DNA of 64,000 bases from Streptomyces odontomachi (GCF_024435355.1 NZ_JAMJWG010000032.1:1-64000); one strand, 5' to 3'. Shown: positions 25,540 through 34,096, counted from the first letter of the stretch. The notes: generated by a model not told the origin, from the letters alone. Numbers and translations are program-made.

Positions 25540-27537
25540 ATGCCGACGACTGACAGCTCCGCGCCCGACCGGCACCCGGCACAGCCGCCCGGGTCCGAAG
25601 GCGCCCCCGCCGGCGCCCAGGCGACCGGCACGACGGTGGCCGACCTGCACCGCGCCGGCCGCCTCGTCAAGGAGTACCCGACGGTACGCGGCCTGCTCAC
25701 CGGCCTGAGCGAGTCCGAACTGCTCACCGCCGGCCAGCTGCTGAGCCGTCTCGACCCGGACGACGTCCGCGCGTCGCACCCCGCCGTGCCCCAGGTGAGG
25801 ATCGCCGTCACCGGGCACGGCACCCTCGCCCAGCTGACCGCCCCGCTCACCGCCGAGCTGGCCCGGCACGGCCTGCTGTCCCGGATCCACCTGTCCGACT
25901 TCGACTCGTACGTCTTCGACCTCGGCGACACGGACAGCGACCTGTACAAGGGCGAGCCGGACCTGGCGCTCCTGGTGCTCGACCCGATGGTGGTCTTCGA
26001 CGAGGTGCCGGTGCCCTGGCGGCCCGAGGACGTCGAGCGGACCGCCGCCGAGAAGTGCGCCCTCATCGAGCGTCTGGTGGCACGGTTCGAGTCCGCCGGG
26101 CGCGGCACGCTGGTGCTCAACACCCTGCCGCTGCCGCGCCGCTTCACCGCCCAGCTGGTGGACCACCGCTCCCGGGCCCGGCTCGGCGCGGTGTGGCGGG
26201 AGTTCAACACCCGGCTGCTGGCGCTCGCCGAGACGCATACGGCCGTCGTCACCATCGACCTGGACCCCCTGCTCGCGGAGGGCGTCCCGGCCGTCGACGC
26301 CCGCCTCAGCCTCTACGCCAAGGCGCACCTGTCGCCGGCGCTGCTGGCCCGCTACGCCCGCGAGATCGGCCATCTCGCCCGGAACGTCACCGGCCGCACC
26401 AAGAAGACCCTCGCCGTCGACCTGGACGGCACCCTGTGGGGCGGGGTGCTCGGCGACGACGGCATCGAGGGCATCGAGATCGCCGACGGCTACCGCGGCG
26501 CCGCCTTCACCGCCTTCCAGAAGGTGATCAAGCAGATCGGCTCGCAGGGCATCCTGCTCGCCGCGGTGAGCAAGAACGACATCGAGCCGGTCACCGAGGT
26601 CTTCCGCGACCACGCGGGCATGACGCTGCGCCCGGACGACATGGTCCGGATCACCGCCAACTGGCGCCCCAAGCCGGACAACCTGTCCGAGCTGGCCCAG
26701 GCCCTCAACCTGGCCGTCGACAGCTTCGTCTTCGTCGACGACAGCCCCTACGAGTGCGGCCTGGTGCGGCACGCCGCACCGGACGTGGCGGTGGTGCAGG
26801 TCGGCCTGGAGCCGGCCCAGCACATCGAGGCGCTGCTCGCCGACGGCTGGTTCGACAGCCGTGAGCTGACCGCCGAGGACCGCACCCGGGTCGTGAAGTA
26901 CCGCGACGAGCTGGTCCGCAAGGACTTCCTGGACAGCTTCGACTCGCTGGACGAGTACCTGCGGCAGCTGGACGTGCGGGTGCGGCTGGCCGCGGTCACC
27001 GACGCGGACGTGGCGCGGGTCTCCCAGATCACCCAGCGCACCAACCAGTTCAACCTCACCACGCGGCGGCTGCAACCCGCCGACGTGCGGGCCCTGATGG
27101 CGGACCCGGCGGCGCTCACGCTGGCCATCCACGCGGCCGACCGGTTCGGCGACAACGGCACCGTCGGCGTGATCCTCGCGCACCGCGACGGCACCACCCT
27201 GCACCTGGACAACTTCCTGCTGAGCTGCCGGGTCTTCTCCCGCGGCATCGAGCAGGCGTGCCTCGCCGCGGTCCTGCGGCACGCCCGCGCCACCGGCGTC
27301 ACCCGGGTCACCGGCACCTACCGGCCGACCGCCAAGAACCACAAGCTCAAGGACTTCTACCCGCGGGCCGGCTTCACGCCGGTGGACGGCAGCGGCGGGC
27401 CGGACGCCGAAGGCGACGGGGACGGGGACGCCGAAGACGTCGCGAACAAGGCCGTCTTCCAGCACGACCTCACCGAGATCGCCGCGCCGCCGGAACACAT
27501 CCACCTGACCGAGAGCTTCGGGGAGAACGGTTCGTGA
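25540..27537 (+). CDS. FkbH-like glyceryl-ACP synthase (HAD superfamily), AbyA2 type
   Basis: The protein has 665 residues. The HAD motif AVDLDGTLWGG has Asp294 as nucleophile and Asp296. Motif II/III material follows in LAAVSKND and VFVDDSPYECGLV, and a GNAT-like C-terminal part (TRVTGTYRPTAKNHKLKDFY) is present. Proteins of this family take D-1,3-bisphosphoglycerate, remove a phosphate and load the glyceryl group on a discrete ACP. It is followed directly by that ACP gene (start and stop share a base). The N-terminal 200 residues, including the Ala/Pro-rich first 40, are variable in the family. Confidence 0.92.
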   Translation: MPTTDSSAPDRHPAQPPGSEGAPAGAQATGTTVADLHRAGRLVKEYPTVRGLLTGLSESELLTAGQLLSRLDPDDVRASHPAVPQVRIAVTGHGTLAQLTAPLTAELARHGLLSRIHLSDFDSYVFDLGDTDSDLYKGEPDLALLVLDPMVVFDEVPVPWRPEDVERTAAEKCALIERLVARFESAGRGTLVLNTLPLPRRFTAQLVDHRSRARLGAVWREFNTRLLALAETHTAVVTIDLDPLLAEGVPAVDARLSLYAKAHLSPALLARYAREIGHLARNVTGRTKKTLAVDLDGTLWGGVLGDDGIEGIEIADGYRGAAFTAFQKVIKQIGSQGILLAAVSKNDIEPVTEVFRDHAGMTLRPDDMVRITANWRPKPDNLSELAQALNLAVDSFVFVDDSPYECGLVRHAAPDVAVVQVGLEPAQHIEALLADGWFDSRELTAEDRTRVVKYRDELVRKDFLDSFDSLDEYLRQLDVRVRLAAVTDADVARVSQITQRTNQFNLTTRRLQPADVRALMADPAALTLAIHAADRFGDNGTVGVILAHRDGTTLHLDNFLLSCRVFSRGIEQACLAAVLRHARATGVTRVTGTYRPTAKNHKLKDFYPRAGFTPVDGSGGPDAEGDGDGDAEDVANKAVFQHDLTEIAAPPEHIHLTESFGENGS

Positions 27538-27761
27538 TGACCATCGACGACTTCGTCGCGCTGCTGCGCGAGGACATGGGACTGCCCGTCACGGCCGACG
27601 ACATCGGCCTGGGCCTCGACGAGGTGCCGGGCTGGGACTCGGTGCACCTGCTGTCCCTGCTGACCTTCCTGGAGCGCCGCACCGGCCGCGGCCTGCCGCT
27701 GGCCGACGTGCTGGAGGCCGGCAGCCTGAAGGAGATCTACGCGCTGGCGGTGGCGGAATGA
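27537..27761 (+). CDS. Stand-alone acyl carrier protein for the glyceryl unit, AbyA3 type
   Basis: The protein has 74 residues. The phosphopantetheine attachment site is Ser35 in PGWDSVHLL, and the protein is a single four-helix ACP. The ATG overlaps the FkbH stop by one base; an in-frame GTG three bases earlier (27534) is an alternative start, with GGGGAG upstream of both. It should carry the glyceryl thioester made by the preceding gene product and pass it to the KASIII-like enzyme. The stop overlaps the next start (ATGA). Confidence 0.92.
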   Translation: MTIDDFVALLREDMGLPVTADDIGLGLDEVPGWDSVHLLSLLTFLERRTGRGLPLADVLEAGSLKEIYALAVAE

Positions 27762-28630
27762 GCCGCCCCGGCACCCCGGTGGCGCAGTCCCCGATCGCCC
27801 GGGAGCGCCGCCACACCCTGCACTTCCTCGACGGCATCCGCGCCTTCTCGCCGGTCTTCCTGGACACCGAGGTCGACATGGCCCGGGTACGCGAGCACCG
27901 CGCCGCCGCCCGCGAGGCCGGCCACCGCTACTCCACGCTCACGTACGTCCTGCACGCGGCGGCCCGCGTGCTCGCCGCGCACCCGCAGGCCAACTCCGCG
28001 ATCCGCGGCCACCTGCGGACCACGGTGGCGTCCTACGGCCACGCCAACGGCAAGGTCACCCTGGACAAGACGGTGAACGGGCAGCGCGTGGTGCTCTCCA
28101 CCGTGCTGCACGCCCTGGAAGAAGCGTCCCTGGACGACATCCAGGCCCGTATCGACCGGCTGAAGGACGGCGACCCGGCCGACATGCCGGAGTTCGCCGG
28201 CGCCCGGCTGCTCCAGAAGCTGCCGTGGCTGCTGGGTTCGCTGGCCTACCGCCAGGCGGCCCGGTCGCTGGCCCGGCGTGCCGACACCATGGGCACCTTC
28301 GCCGTCACCTCGCTCGGTCACCGCCCGGTCGACGGCTTCTCCTCGGTCGGCGGCGCCACGATCACGCTCGGCCTCGGCCGCACCCTGGACCGCCCGGTGG
28401 TGCGCGACGGCGAGATCGTGGTCGCCCCCGTGCTACGGCTGAACCTGACCTTCGACCACCGGGTCATCGACGGCGCCGAGGCCGCGGACGTACTCGCGGA
28501 GATCAAGGACGCCCTGGAGTCCTTCGAGGCCCCCGAGCCCGAGGCCACGACAGCAGCGCCCGCAGAGACCGACGCCACGGCCGACGCCGACGCCGGTGCG
28601 GGGCGCGAGAAGGAAGGCGCGGCCCGGTGA
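27758..28630 (+). CDS. 2-oxoacid dehydrogenase E2-type acyltransferase without lipoyl domain, AbyA4 type
   Basis: The protein has 290 residues: only the catalytic core of the E2 acyltransferase family, with His234 in FDHRVIDGAEAADV. Lipoyl and subunit-binding domains are absent, so this is not part of a dehydrogenase complex. In tetronate pathways (Agg4 and the AbyA4 type) it acetylates the hydroxymethyl group of the new tetronate. The C-terminal 40 residues are Ala/Glu-rich and probably disordered. The gene overlaps both the ACP gene before it and the hydrolase gene after it. Confidence 0.9.
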   Translation: MSRPGTPVAQSPIARERRHTLHFLDGIRAFSPVFLDTEVDMARVREHRAAAREAGHRYSTLTYVLHAAARVLAAHPQANSAIRGHLRTTVASYGHANGKVTLDKTVNGQRVVLSTVLHALEEASLDDIQARIDRLKDGDPADMPEFAGARLLQKLPWLLGSLAYRQAARSLARRADTMGTFAVTSLGHRPVDGFSSVGGATITLGLGRTLDRPVVRDGEIVVAPVLRLNLTFDHRVIDGAEAADVLAEIKDALESFEAPEPEATTAAPAETDATADADAGAGREKEGAAR

Positions 28631-29703
28631 ACGACCTCACGGAGCTCAAGGAGTACGTCCGGGTACACGCCCGCGGCCAGCGCATCGACGGCTACCAGGC
28701 CGTGCTGGACGCCATCCGCACCGACGAGGGCGACGGGCCCGGCTCATGGGTCGGCGAGTGGAGCCGCGCCGCACAGGAGCAGCAGGACCGTGGCCGCCCC
28801 CTGGAGGCCTCCCGCCGCTACGCCATGGCCCGTTTCCCGTACGTCGACGGCCCCGCCCGCGAGGAGGCCGGGCGGCGCTGCGTGAGCGCGCTGGACAGCT
28901 GGCGGGCCGGCCGCGGCATCGAGCCGCTCGAGGTGGAGCTCAAGGGCGGCCGGGTGCGCTGCTGGACGAGCGGCCTGTCCGCCACGGAGCCGAAGCCGCT
29001 GCTGGTCGTGATGGGCGGCATCGTCACCGTCAAGGAGTCCTGGGCGCCGCTGCTGACCAATGTCCGCAAGCTCGGCATGGCCGGCATCGTCACCGAGATG
29101 CCCGGCGTCGGCGAGAACACCCTGCGCTACGGCGCCGACAGCCACCGGATGCTCGCCGACCTGCTGGACGCGGTGGCCGACCGTGCCGACGTCGCCCAGA
29201 CGCACGCCATCGCGCTCAGCTTCAGCGGCCACATGGCCCTGCGCTGCGCCGTGGACGACCACCGGATCCGGAGCGTCATCACGGTCGGCGCCCCCGTCGG
29301 CCCGTTCTTCACCGACGCCGGATGGCAGGACACGCTGCCCCGGATCACCGTCGACACCCTCGCGCACCTCACCGGCAGTCCGGCCGGTGAACTCCCCGGC
29401 GACCTGCCCGACTGGGCGCTGACCGGGGAGCAACTGGCCGTGCTGGACATCCCCGTGCACTATGTCGCGAGCCTGCGCGACGAGATCATCCCGGCGGCCG
29501 ACATCGCCCTGCTCAAGGAGCACGTGCGCACCCTCGACCTGGTCGAGAAGGACGATGTGCACGGCTCGCCGAACCACACCGCCGAGACCCAGCTGTGGAC
29601 CGTCGCCTCCCTGATGCGGGACCGCGGCATCCGCAACCTGCAAAGCGGGCTGATCAACCTGATGCTGCGGCTACGCAGCCGCCGGGGCCGGTCGGCCGCC
29701 TGA
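28627..29703 (+). CDS. Alpha/beta hydrolase-fold eliminase for the exocyclic tetronate alkene, AbyA5 type
   Basis: The protein has 358 residues. The GTG start overlaps the acyltransferase stop (GTGA). The likely nucleophile is Ser200 in ALSFSGHMA, where the first Gly of GxSxG is replaced by Ser. The acid and His are probably in VASLRDEIIP and HGSPNH. In tetronate clusters this protein (Agg5 and the AbyA5 type) removes acetate from the acetylated intermediate, giving the exocyclic double bond that serves as dienophile. It is the last gene of the cassette. A strong terminator follows. Confidence 0.88.
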   Translation: MNDLTELKEYVRVHARGQRIDGYQAVLDAIRTDEGDGPGSWVGEWSRAAQEQQDRGRPLEASRRYAMARFPYVDGPAREEAGRRCVSALDSWRAGRGIEPLEVELKGGRVRCWTSGLSATEPKPLLVVMGGIVTVKESWAPLLTNVRKLGMAGIVTEMPGVGENTLRYGADSHRMLADLLDAVADRADVAQTHAIALSFSGHMALRCAVDDHRIRSVITVGAPVGPFFTDAGWQDTLPRITVDTLAHLTGSPAGELPGDLPDWALTGEQLAVLDIPVHYVASLRDEIIPAADIALLKEHVRTLDLVEKDDVHGSPNHTAETQLWTVASLMRDRGIRNLQSGLINLMLRLRSRRGRSAA

Positions 29704-29783
29704 GCCGCCCGGCTGCCTGACGTCCAGGAGAACGGCTGTCAGGCGGACGGGCTCGGGCCACCCCCGGCCGGGGGATGGGACCC

Positions 29784-29807
29784 GGGTCGTGCCTTCGGGC
29801 ACGGCTC
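29784..29807 (+). terminator. UUCG-loop hairpin after the tetronate cassette
   Basis: CGTGCC-TTCG-GGCACG at 29788-29803 is a perfect stem with a stabilising TTCG loop, and partly pairs on outward. Two further inverted repeats sit between it and the hydrolase stop: GCCTGAC/GTCAGGC (29715-29744) and the palindrome at 29761-29774. Together they should end the cassette transcript, and may work in both directions between the convergent genes. Confidence 0.7.
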
Positions 29808-30032
29808 TGGCCTCCGGCCGGGGGCGCCCATGACGCACCAACCGGGGGCGCTCAGGACGCACCCGAAGGGGCGCGGGGAACTGCGCGCCCAGCCACGACG
29901 AGACCGTCAGGTCGTCACCACCCCAAAGGGGCTGTTTCTGTCGTGCCCGGACCACCGGCCGGTGGCCGGTTGCGCGCGCAGTTCCCCGCGCCCCTAGGGC
30001 AATGGGGTGGCCGTCGGCCGTCGAGGACCGGG
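29808..30032. repeat. Inverted pair of GGGGCGCGGGGAACTGCGCG-type repeats between convergent genes
   Basis: One copy runs at 29866-29887 and its complement at 29975-29995. They flank GGTCGTCACC and ACCACCGGCCGGTGG segments like those in the other blocks, so the pair could fold into a long stem. There is no coding signal. This is the rest of the 329-bp gap between the hydrolase and the SARP gene. Confidence 0.75.
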
Positions 30033-30806
30033 CTACGAAGCCCGCAGCTCCAACTGCCCCCCGTCATCGACGAGAATCGCCTGGTGCAGATCGCGCAACG
30101 CGCGACACGGCTCGAGCCCCAGCTCGTCATTGAGCACGGCGCGAGCCGACTGGTACACCTTCAGCGCGTCCGCCTGCCGCTCGGAGCGGTACAGCGCCAG
30201 CATGAGCTGACGGTAGAACGACTCACGCAGCGGGTTCTCCGCGGTCAGCGGGTAGAGGCGGCCGACGAGTTCGCGGTGCCGGCCGAGCTGGAGGTGAGCT
30301 TCGCCGAGCATCTCCAGGCACTCCATGCGCGACTCCATCATCCAGGTGACGAAGCCGTCGATGATCGGGCCGTTGCGCAGGTCGCCGAGGACGGGCCCGT
30401 ACCAGAGGTTGAGCGCCCGCTCGAGGCAGTCCGAGGCCTCGTCGAAGTGCCGCTCCTTCATGTGGCTGCGGCCCTGGTTCATCAGCTTCAGGAACTCGTG
30501 GAAGTCGATCTCGTCGGAGCCCTTGCGCAGCAGGTATCCGGGCGGCTGGGTGACCACCGGGTTCTTGTCCTGTTCGGGGCGGGCCAGGAACTTGCGGACC
30601 TGCGAGATGTAGACGTGCAGTCCGGCGCTGGCCCGGCGGGGCGGGCAGTCCGCCCAGATCTCCGTCATCAGCTGGTCCGGCGCCACGACCTGGTCGGAGC
30701 GGATCAGCAACACCGCAAGGACCGTCTCGATCTTCCGTGCGGAGATCGACGAGCAGTCACCGTTGTCGTCCCGTACCCGAAGGGGTCCCAGAATTTCGTA
30801 CTTCAC
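30033..30806 (-). CDS. SARP-family transcriptional activator
   Basis: The protein has 257 residues. An OmpR-type winged-helix DNA-binding domain (about 1-95; ISARKIETVLAVLLIRSDQVV, then GLHVYISQVRKFL) is followed by a bacterial transcriptional activation domain (about 100-250; ESRMECLEMLGEAHLQLG, then FYRQLMLALYRSERQADALKVY). This is the short pathway-specific form, without NB-ARC and TPR regions. Such proteins bind direct repeats at 11-bp spacing near -35 sites and recruit RNA polymerase. I saw no TTA codon in it, so no direct bldA dependence is apparent. Its start overlaps the stop of the thioesterase gene, so both come from the promoter upstream of 31606. A candidate binding site lies there (31749-31786). 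Confidence 0.93.
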   Translation of the reverse strand: MKYEILGPLRVRDDNGDCSSISARKIETVLAVLLIRSDQVVAPDQLMTEIWADCPPRRASAGLHVYISQVRKFLARPEQDKNPVVTQPPGYLLRKGSDEIDFHEFLKLMNQGRSHMKERHFDEASDCLERALNLWYGPVLGDLRNGPIIDGFVTWMMESRMECLEMLGEAHLQLGRHRELVGRLYPLTAENPLRESFYRQLMLALYRSERQADALKVYQSARAVLNDELGLEPCRALRDLHQAILVDDGGQLELRAS

Positions 30807-31606
30807 GCTGCGCTTCCCTTGAAAGTGGTGGTACGGGGTGCCTGTGTCAGGACACCTGAGATCGTGTCGGCCAGTTCGGCGCGATGCGCGTCGAGATAGA
30901 AATGGCCGCCAGGGAAGACCCGCATGTCGAATTCCCCCGTGGTGTGTGCTGCCCAGGACTTCGCCTCGTCGGTGGTGGTCTGTGGATCGTTGTCGCCGAC
31001 GAAGGCGGTGATGGGGCAGTCGAGCGTCTCGTCCGTCGTCCAGGTGTAGGTCTCGATGGCGCGGTAGTCGTTGCGCGTCACCGGCAGGATCGCGGCGAGC
31101 AGTTCGGGATCGCCGAGGAAGCGCGGGTCGGTGGCGCCCACCGTGCGCAGTTCGGTGATGAGGCCCGCGTCGTCACGCTTGTGGACGTCCCCGTCGCGGT
31201 GGCGTGAGGGTGCACGGCGGCCCGAGGCGAACAGGTGCACCGGCGCGGTGCCCGTCGTCCGCTTCATCCGCTGTGCCACCTCGAAGGCCACGATCGCGCC
31301 CATGCTGTGGCCGAAGAAGGCATAGCGACGCCCGTCCCCCTGGGCGAGCGTCCCGGTGAGAATCTCGTGGACGATGTCCGCGATATCCGCAATGTTGTCG
31401 ATCAGCGGCTCGAGCCGCCGGTCCTGCCGTCCCGGGTACTGCACCGCCGCCAGTTCGACATGCGGGGCAAGTGCCTGCGAGTACGGGAAGAAGTAGCTAG
31501 CGGATCCTCCTGCATGCGGGAAGCAGAGCAGCGTTACATCGCTCTCCGGCCGGGTATGAAAGCAGCGTATCCACCGGTCTTCCTCCCTACTGTGTGTCGA
31601 AATCAA
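30803..31606 (-). CDS. Type II (editing) thioesterase
   Basis: The protein has 267 residues. It has the nucleophile elbow GHSMG (Ser101), the N-terminal CFPHAGG of this family, Asp in FVGDNDP and His in FPGGHFYLD. It removes stalled or wrongly loaded acyl groups from PKS carrier proteins. The start is a TTG (31604-31606). I chose it because a strong GGAGGA lies five bases upstream and the protein then has full family length. It is the first gene of the thioesterase-SARP pair. Confidence 0.92.
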   Translation of the reverse strand: MISTHSREEDRWIRCFHTRPESDVTLLCFPHAGGSASYFFPYSQALAPHVELAAVQYPGRQDRRLEPLIDNIADIADIVHEILTGTLAQGDGRRYAFFGHSMGAIVAFEVAQRMKRTTGTAPVHLFASGRRAPSRHRDGDVHKRDDAGLITELRTVGATDPRFLGDPELLAAILPVTRNDYRAIETYTWTTDETLDCPITAFVGDNDPQTTTDEAKSWAAHTTGEFDMRVFPGGHFYLDAHRAELADTISGVLTQAPRTTTFKGSAA

Positions 31607-32178
31607 CCCGTTCCTCCGTTCTTGAACCGCATTCCCCTCCGCGTCATGCGGCAGCCGCCCCGGGATATCTGAAGTCCGGCGTGGAAGCCTGCCCTCAGGA
31701 TCGAGCGGCGGCTTCCGGATCGTAAAAAGCGCCGATGGGCCGGCGAAACCCCTGAAGGGCCCCTAACTAAGGCGCTGCCCACCCCTATGAGCAGGGGCTT
31801 AGGCCCGCTTGTCGCCATGCGTTTCGCAAGCGAGTGCCGCATTTGGGCGTGAAGTCGCAGGGGCCGGGCGCCGGCGATAGGGGTGGGGGGAGCGGGCGCC
31901 GGGGAGTCAGCAGTGCGTCAAGGGGAGTACGCGGCGCGTCAGAACGGTCCCGCGATTTGCCGTGGTTTCGCCGGCGGTTCCCCATTCCGGTGCGGCGCCC
32001 AGCGCGCGGCGGGCAAGGGAGCGCCCCCTACCAGGGGAGGGGGAGGTAGGGGGCGAGTCGGAAGGAGCCGGGTACGGGCGGCAGGGGGCGGGGTTTCGAA
32101 ACTCGGCCGACTGCTTTCGCGCTCCGCGTCCTGGGGTTCCTCTGCGGGCCTGCCGTGGGCCTTCTGTGCGCCTTCGTC
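31607..32178. promoter_or_regulatory. Upstream region of the thioesterase-SARP operon
   Basis: These 572 bases hold no credible gene. On the minus strand a TACGAT -10-like box (31719-31724) lies about 110 bases before the TTG start. Further upstream are spaced CCCCT repeats (separate entry). The part from 31860 to 32178 is G-rich and lies after the response-regulator stop. I see no strong terminator there. Confidence 0.45.
31749..31786 (-). promoter_or_regulatory. Candidate SARP operator: CCCCT repeats at 11-bp phase
   Basis: CCCCT begins at 31749, 31760 and 31782 on the plus strand, spacings of 11 and 22 bases. This is the helical phasing of known SARP sites. The three read CCCCTGA, CCCCTAA and CCCCTAT. 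The nearest copy would sit just upstream of a -35 for the TACGAT box at 31719-31724. A short inverted repeat (CCCCT/AGGGG) overlaps the last copy. If used, it suggests autoregulation of the SARP operon. Confidence 0.45.
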
Positions 32179-32784
32179 CTAGAGCCAGCCGCGGCGTTCG
32201 GCGATCTGGACGGCTTCGATGCGGTTACGGGCCGCGGTCTTGCGGATCGCGGCGGAGAGGTAGTTCCGCACCGTGCCTTCGGACAGGTGGAGCCGGGCGG
32301 CGATGTCGCCGATGGTGGAGCAGTGGGAGGCGGCGAGCAGTGCGTCGTGCTCCCGGGGGGACAGGGGGCTGGGGCCGGCGCTGAGCGCGGCCGCCGCCAG
32401 GGCCGGGTCGATGACCCGCTCCCCCGCCAGGACCTTGCGGATGGCGGCGGCGAGTTCCTGTGCCGGGCTGTCCTTGACCAGGAAGGCCGAGGCTCCTGCC
32501 TCCATCGCCCGGCGCAGGTACTGCGGCCGGCCGAAGGTGGTGAGGATGATGATCCGGCAGTCCGGCAGGGCGTCGCTCAACTCGACCGCGGTGGCGATGC
32601 CGTCCTTGCCCGGCATCTCGATGTCGAGCAGGGCCACGTCCGGGCGGTTCTTCCGGGCCACGGCGAGCGCCTCGTCGCCGTTGGCGGCCTCCCCCACCAC
32701 CTCTATGTCCTTCTCCAGGTTGAGAAGGGTGGCGAGGGCGCCGCGCAACATGGCCTGGTCCTCGGCGAGCAGTACGCGAATCAT
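32179..32784 (-). CDS. NarL/LuxR-family response regulator
   Basis: The protein has 201 residues. The receiver domain has phospho-acceptor Asp54 in LLDIEMPGKDG and Lys in FLVKDSPAQELA. The C-terminal LuxR helix-turn-helix reads LSPREHDALL, then IGDIAARLHLSEGTVRNYLS. I start it at MIRVLLAED (32784), because the longer upstream frame is Arg-rich, lacks family features and would overlap an intergenic stretch. This is a DesR-type regulator. Its likely partner is the DesK-type kinase at 35942-37186, four genes away and divergent. Confidence 0.92.
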   Translation of the reverse strand: MIRVLLAEDQAMLRGALATLLNLEKDIEVVGEAANGDEALAVARKNRPDVALLDIEMPGKDGIATAVELSDALPDCRIIILTTFGRPQYLRRAMEAGASAFLVKDSPAQELAAAIRKVLAGERVIDPALAAAALSAGPSPLSPREHDALLAASHCSTIGDIAARLHLSEGTVRNYLSAAIRKTAARNRIEAVQIAERRGWL

Positions 32785-32899
32785 GTCGGCGAGTCCAGAC
32801 GGTCGTTGGGTCGCAGCACGGGCCCCCGCCCACTTGCCCTGGACAGGTCGCTGACGCTGCTCGCGGTCACGATATGCCTCGCGTCCACGGGCGGGCCGG

Positions 32900-33577
32900 T
32901 CAGCGGCGGTGTGTCGTCGGCTGTCCTTCGCCCGCGGCCTGGGCCTGGTCTTCCGGGGTCCGCTTGCCGTGCACGTACCAGTAGACCACCGCGCCACCCA
33001 GCAGGATGACGCCCCAGCCGACGGTGCGCGAGTAGATCAGGAAGTCGCCCGTCGACATCGTCAGTGCGAAGACCACGTGCACGGCGGCGTGCGCCAGGCA
33101 GGTGATGCCGATCAGCGCGGTGACCGTGCGGGAGACGGTGATGGCCTTCGGGGGAAGGTCCTCGAGCTTCTTGCCGCCGGCCGTCACCATCATCAGGTGC
33201 AGCGGCTTGCCCATGCCGATCGAGACGAAGCAGGCGATGCCGATGATGCCGGTGATCATCGCCTCGTTGAACTTGATGGGCGTGGAGGAGCCGCCGTAGA
33301 ACAGCGACAGGATCACGGCCGCTCCGAAGCCCACCACCGCCAGCACCCCGATGGGGTCGACGCGGTGCTTGAACATCATCACGTACAGCGTCCGCAGGAC
33401 CGGGATCGCAAGGACGATGCCCAACGCGAGGGTGTCGTTGGACACGAACGGGTGGATGGCGAAGTATCCGCCGATCGGGACGATCAGGTTGATGAGACAG
33501 CTGAGCAGCAGCTTCTTCAGGTTCGGGCGCTCCGCCGGCGAACCGGACTGCTGCGGGCTGGTGGCCTCGGGTGTCAT
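32900..33577 (-). CDS. VC0807-like integral membrane protein
   Basis: The protein has 225 residues. I place the start at MTPEATSPQQ because GGGAG lies about eight bases upstream. About five or six hydrophobic segments follow, beginning LLLSCLINLIVPIGGYFAI and ALGIVLAIPVLRTLYVMMF, with a conserved-looking HRVDPIGVL loop. The cytoplasmic C-tail is short and polar. The pattern is that of the VC0807 family, of unknown function. It follows the 54-residue membrane gene by 44 bp and precedes the response regulator, so the three may form one operon. Roles in sensing or self-protection are possible but only inferred. Confidence 0.75.
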   Translation of the reverse strand: MTPEATSPQQSGSPAERPNLKKLLLSCLINLIVPIGGYFAIHPFVSNDTLALGIVLAIPVLRTLYVMMFKHRVDPIGVLAVVGFGAAVILSLFYGGSSTPIKFNEAMITGIIGIACFVSIGMGKPLHLMMVTAGGKKLEDLPPKAITVSRTVTALIGITCLAHAAVHVVFALTMSTGDFLIYSRTVGWGVILLGGAVVYWYVHGKRTPEDQAQAAGEGQPTTHRR

Positions 33578-33621
33578 GCGGTCGTACTCCCTTGTCTGGG
33601 GGGCGAACTGGCCAGGCCCGC

Positions 33622-33786
33622 TCATCCGTTCGGCTTCTTGGCCAGCATCGCCATCCGGGCGCCGCACAGGACGATCAGCAGACCACCGATGATTTCCGGA
33701 ATCAGACTGTCACGCACGAGTCCCAGGACAAGGAGAAGAACGCCTGCGATCGCTCCGATGAGAAACCTGATGCTGTTGCTGTTCAT
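33622..33786 (-). CDS. 54-residue membrane protein
   Basis: The frame runs from ATG at 33786 with GAGGGA about five bases upstream. It encodes two hydrophobic helices (IRFLIGAIAGVLLLVLGLV and IIGGLLIVLCGARMAML) joined by a short RDSLIPE turn, and a basic end (AKKPNG). I recognise no family. The good ribosome site, the membrane-hairpin pattern and the tight spacing to the VC0807-like gene (44 bp) support it as a real small gene. It could be an accessory subunit of that protein. Confidence 0.65.
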   Translation of the reverse strand: MNSNSIRFLIGAIAGVLLLVLGLVRDSLIPEIIGGLLIVLCGARMAMLAKKPNG

Positions 33787-33968
33787 GTCTTCCCTCTGGT
33801 GTGAACGGTATGCGTACTTGTGCTGTCTGGGGGTGCCCGGGTCAGGTGTACATCCGACACGAATGTGTGCAGTGAGATCTGTCCCGGCGGTGTTTCCTGC
33901 TCACCACTATCCAGCCGAATCGCGGGCCGCGTTAGTGCGGGCCGTCATTGATCGGCGATGACATTTGT

Positions 33969-34010
33969 CAGTGGGGCCCCCACTGCCTCAAGGGCGCGGC
34001 TGGTACCCCC
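33969..34010 (+). repeat. Intergenic copy of the small dispersed repeat
   Basis: 33977-34010 matches 14235-14268 at 27 of 34 bases with no gap; both start CCCCCA and contain TGCCTCAA. Its left part forms the perfect inverted repeat CAGTGGGG-c-CCCCACTG (33969-33985). It shows that the sequence found inside two PKS genes also occurs as a free intergenic element. Confidence 0.7.
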
Positions 34011-34068
34011 GGTGATGCGGGTGACGGGCCCGGCGGCCGGGGCATCGACGCCTGGTCGAAGGCCGCCT

Positions 34069-34096
34069 GGGGCACCGGTCAGCTTACCGGTGCCCC
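34069..34096 (-). terminator. Perfect 11-bp stem terminator after the sugar dehydrase gene
   Basis: GGGGCACCGGT (34069-34079) and ACCGGTGCCCC (34086-34096) flank a six-base loop. The hairpin lies 57 bases beyond the stop of the minus-strand dehydrase gene. Confidence 0.75.

Noticed and set aside
27758..28630. Component of a pyruvate or 2-oxoglutarate dehydrogenase complex
   Set aside because: There is no lipoyl or subunit-binding domain and no E1 or E3 genes; it sits inside the tetronate cassette.
31860..32182. Small plus-strand open frames in the G-rich gap
   Set aside because: They are Gly/Arg-rich, mutually overlapping, without ribosome sites or family resemblance.
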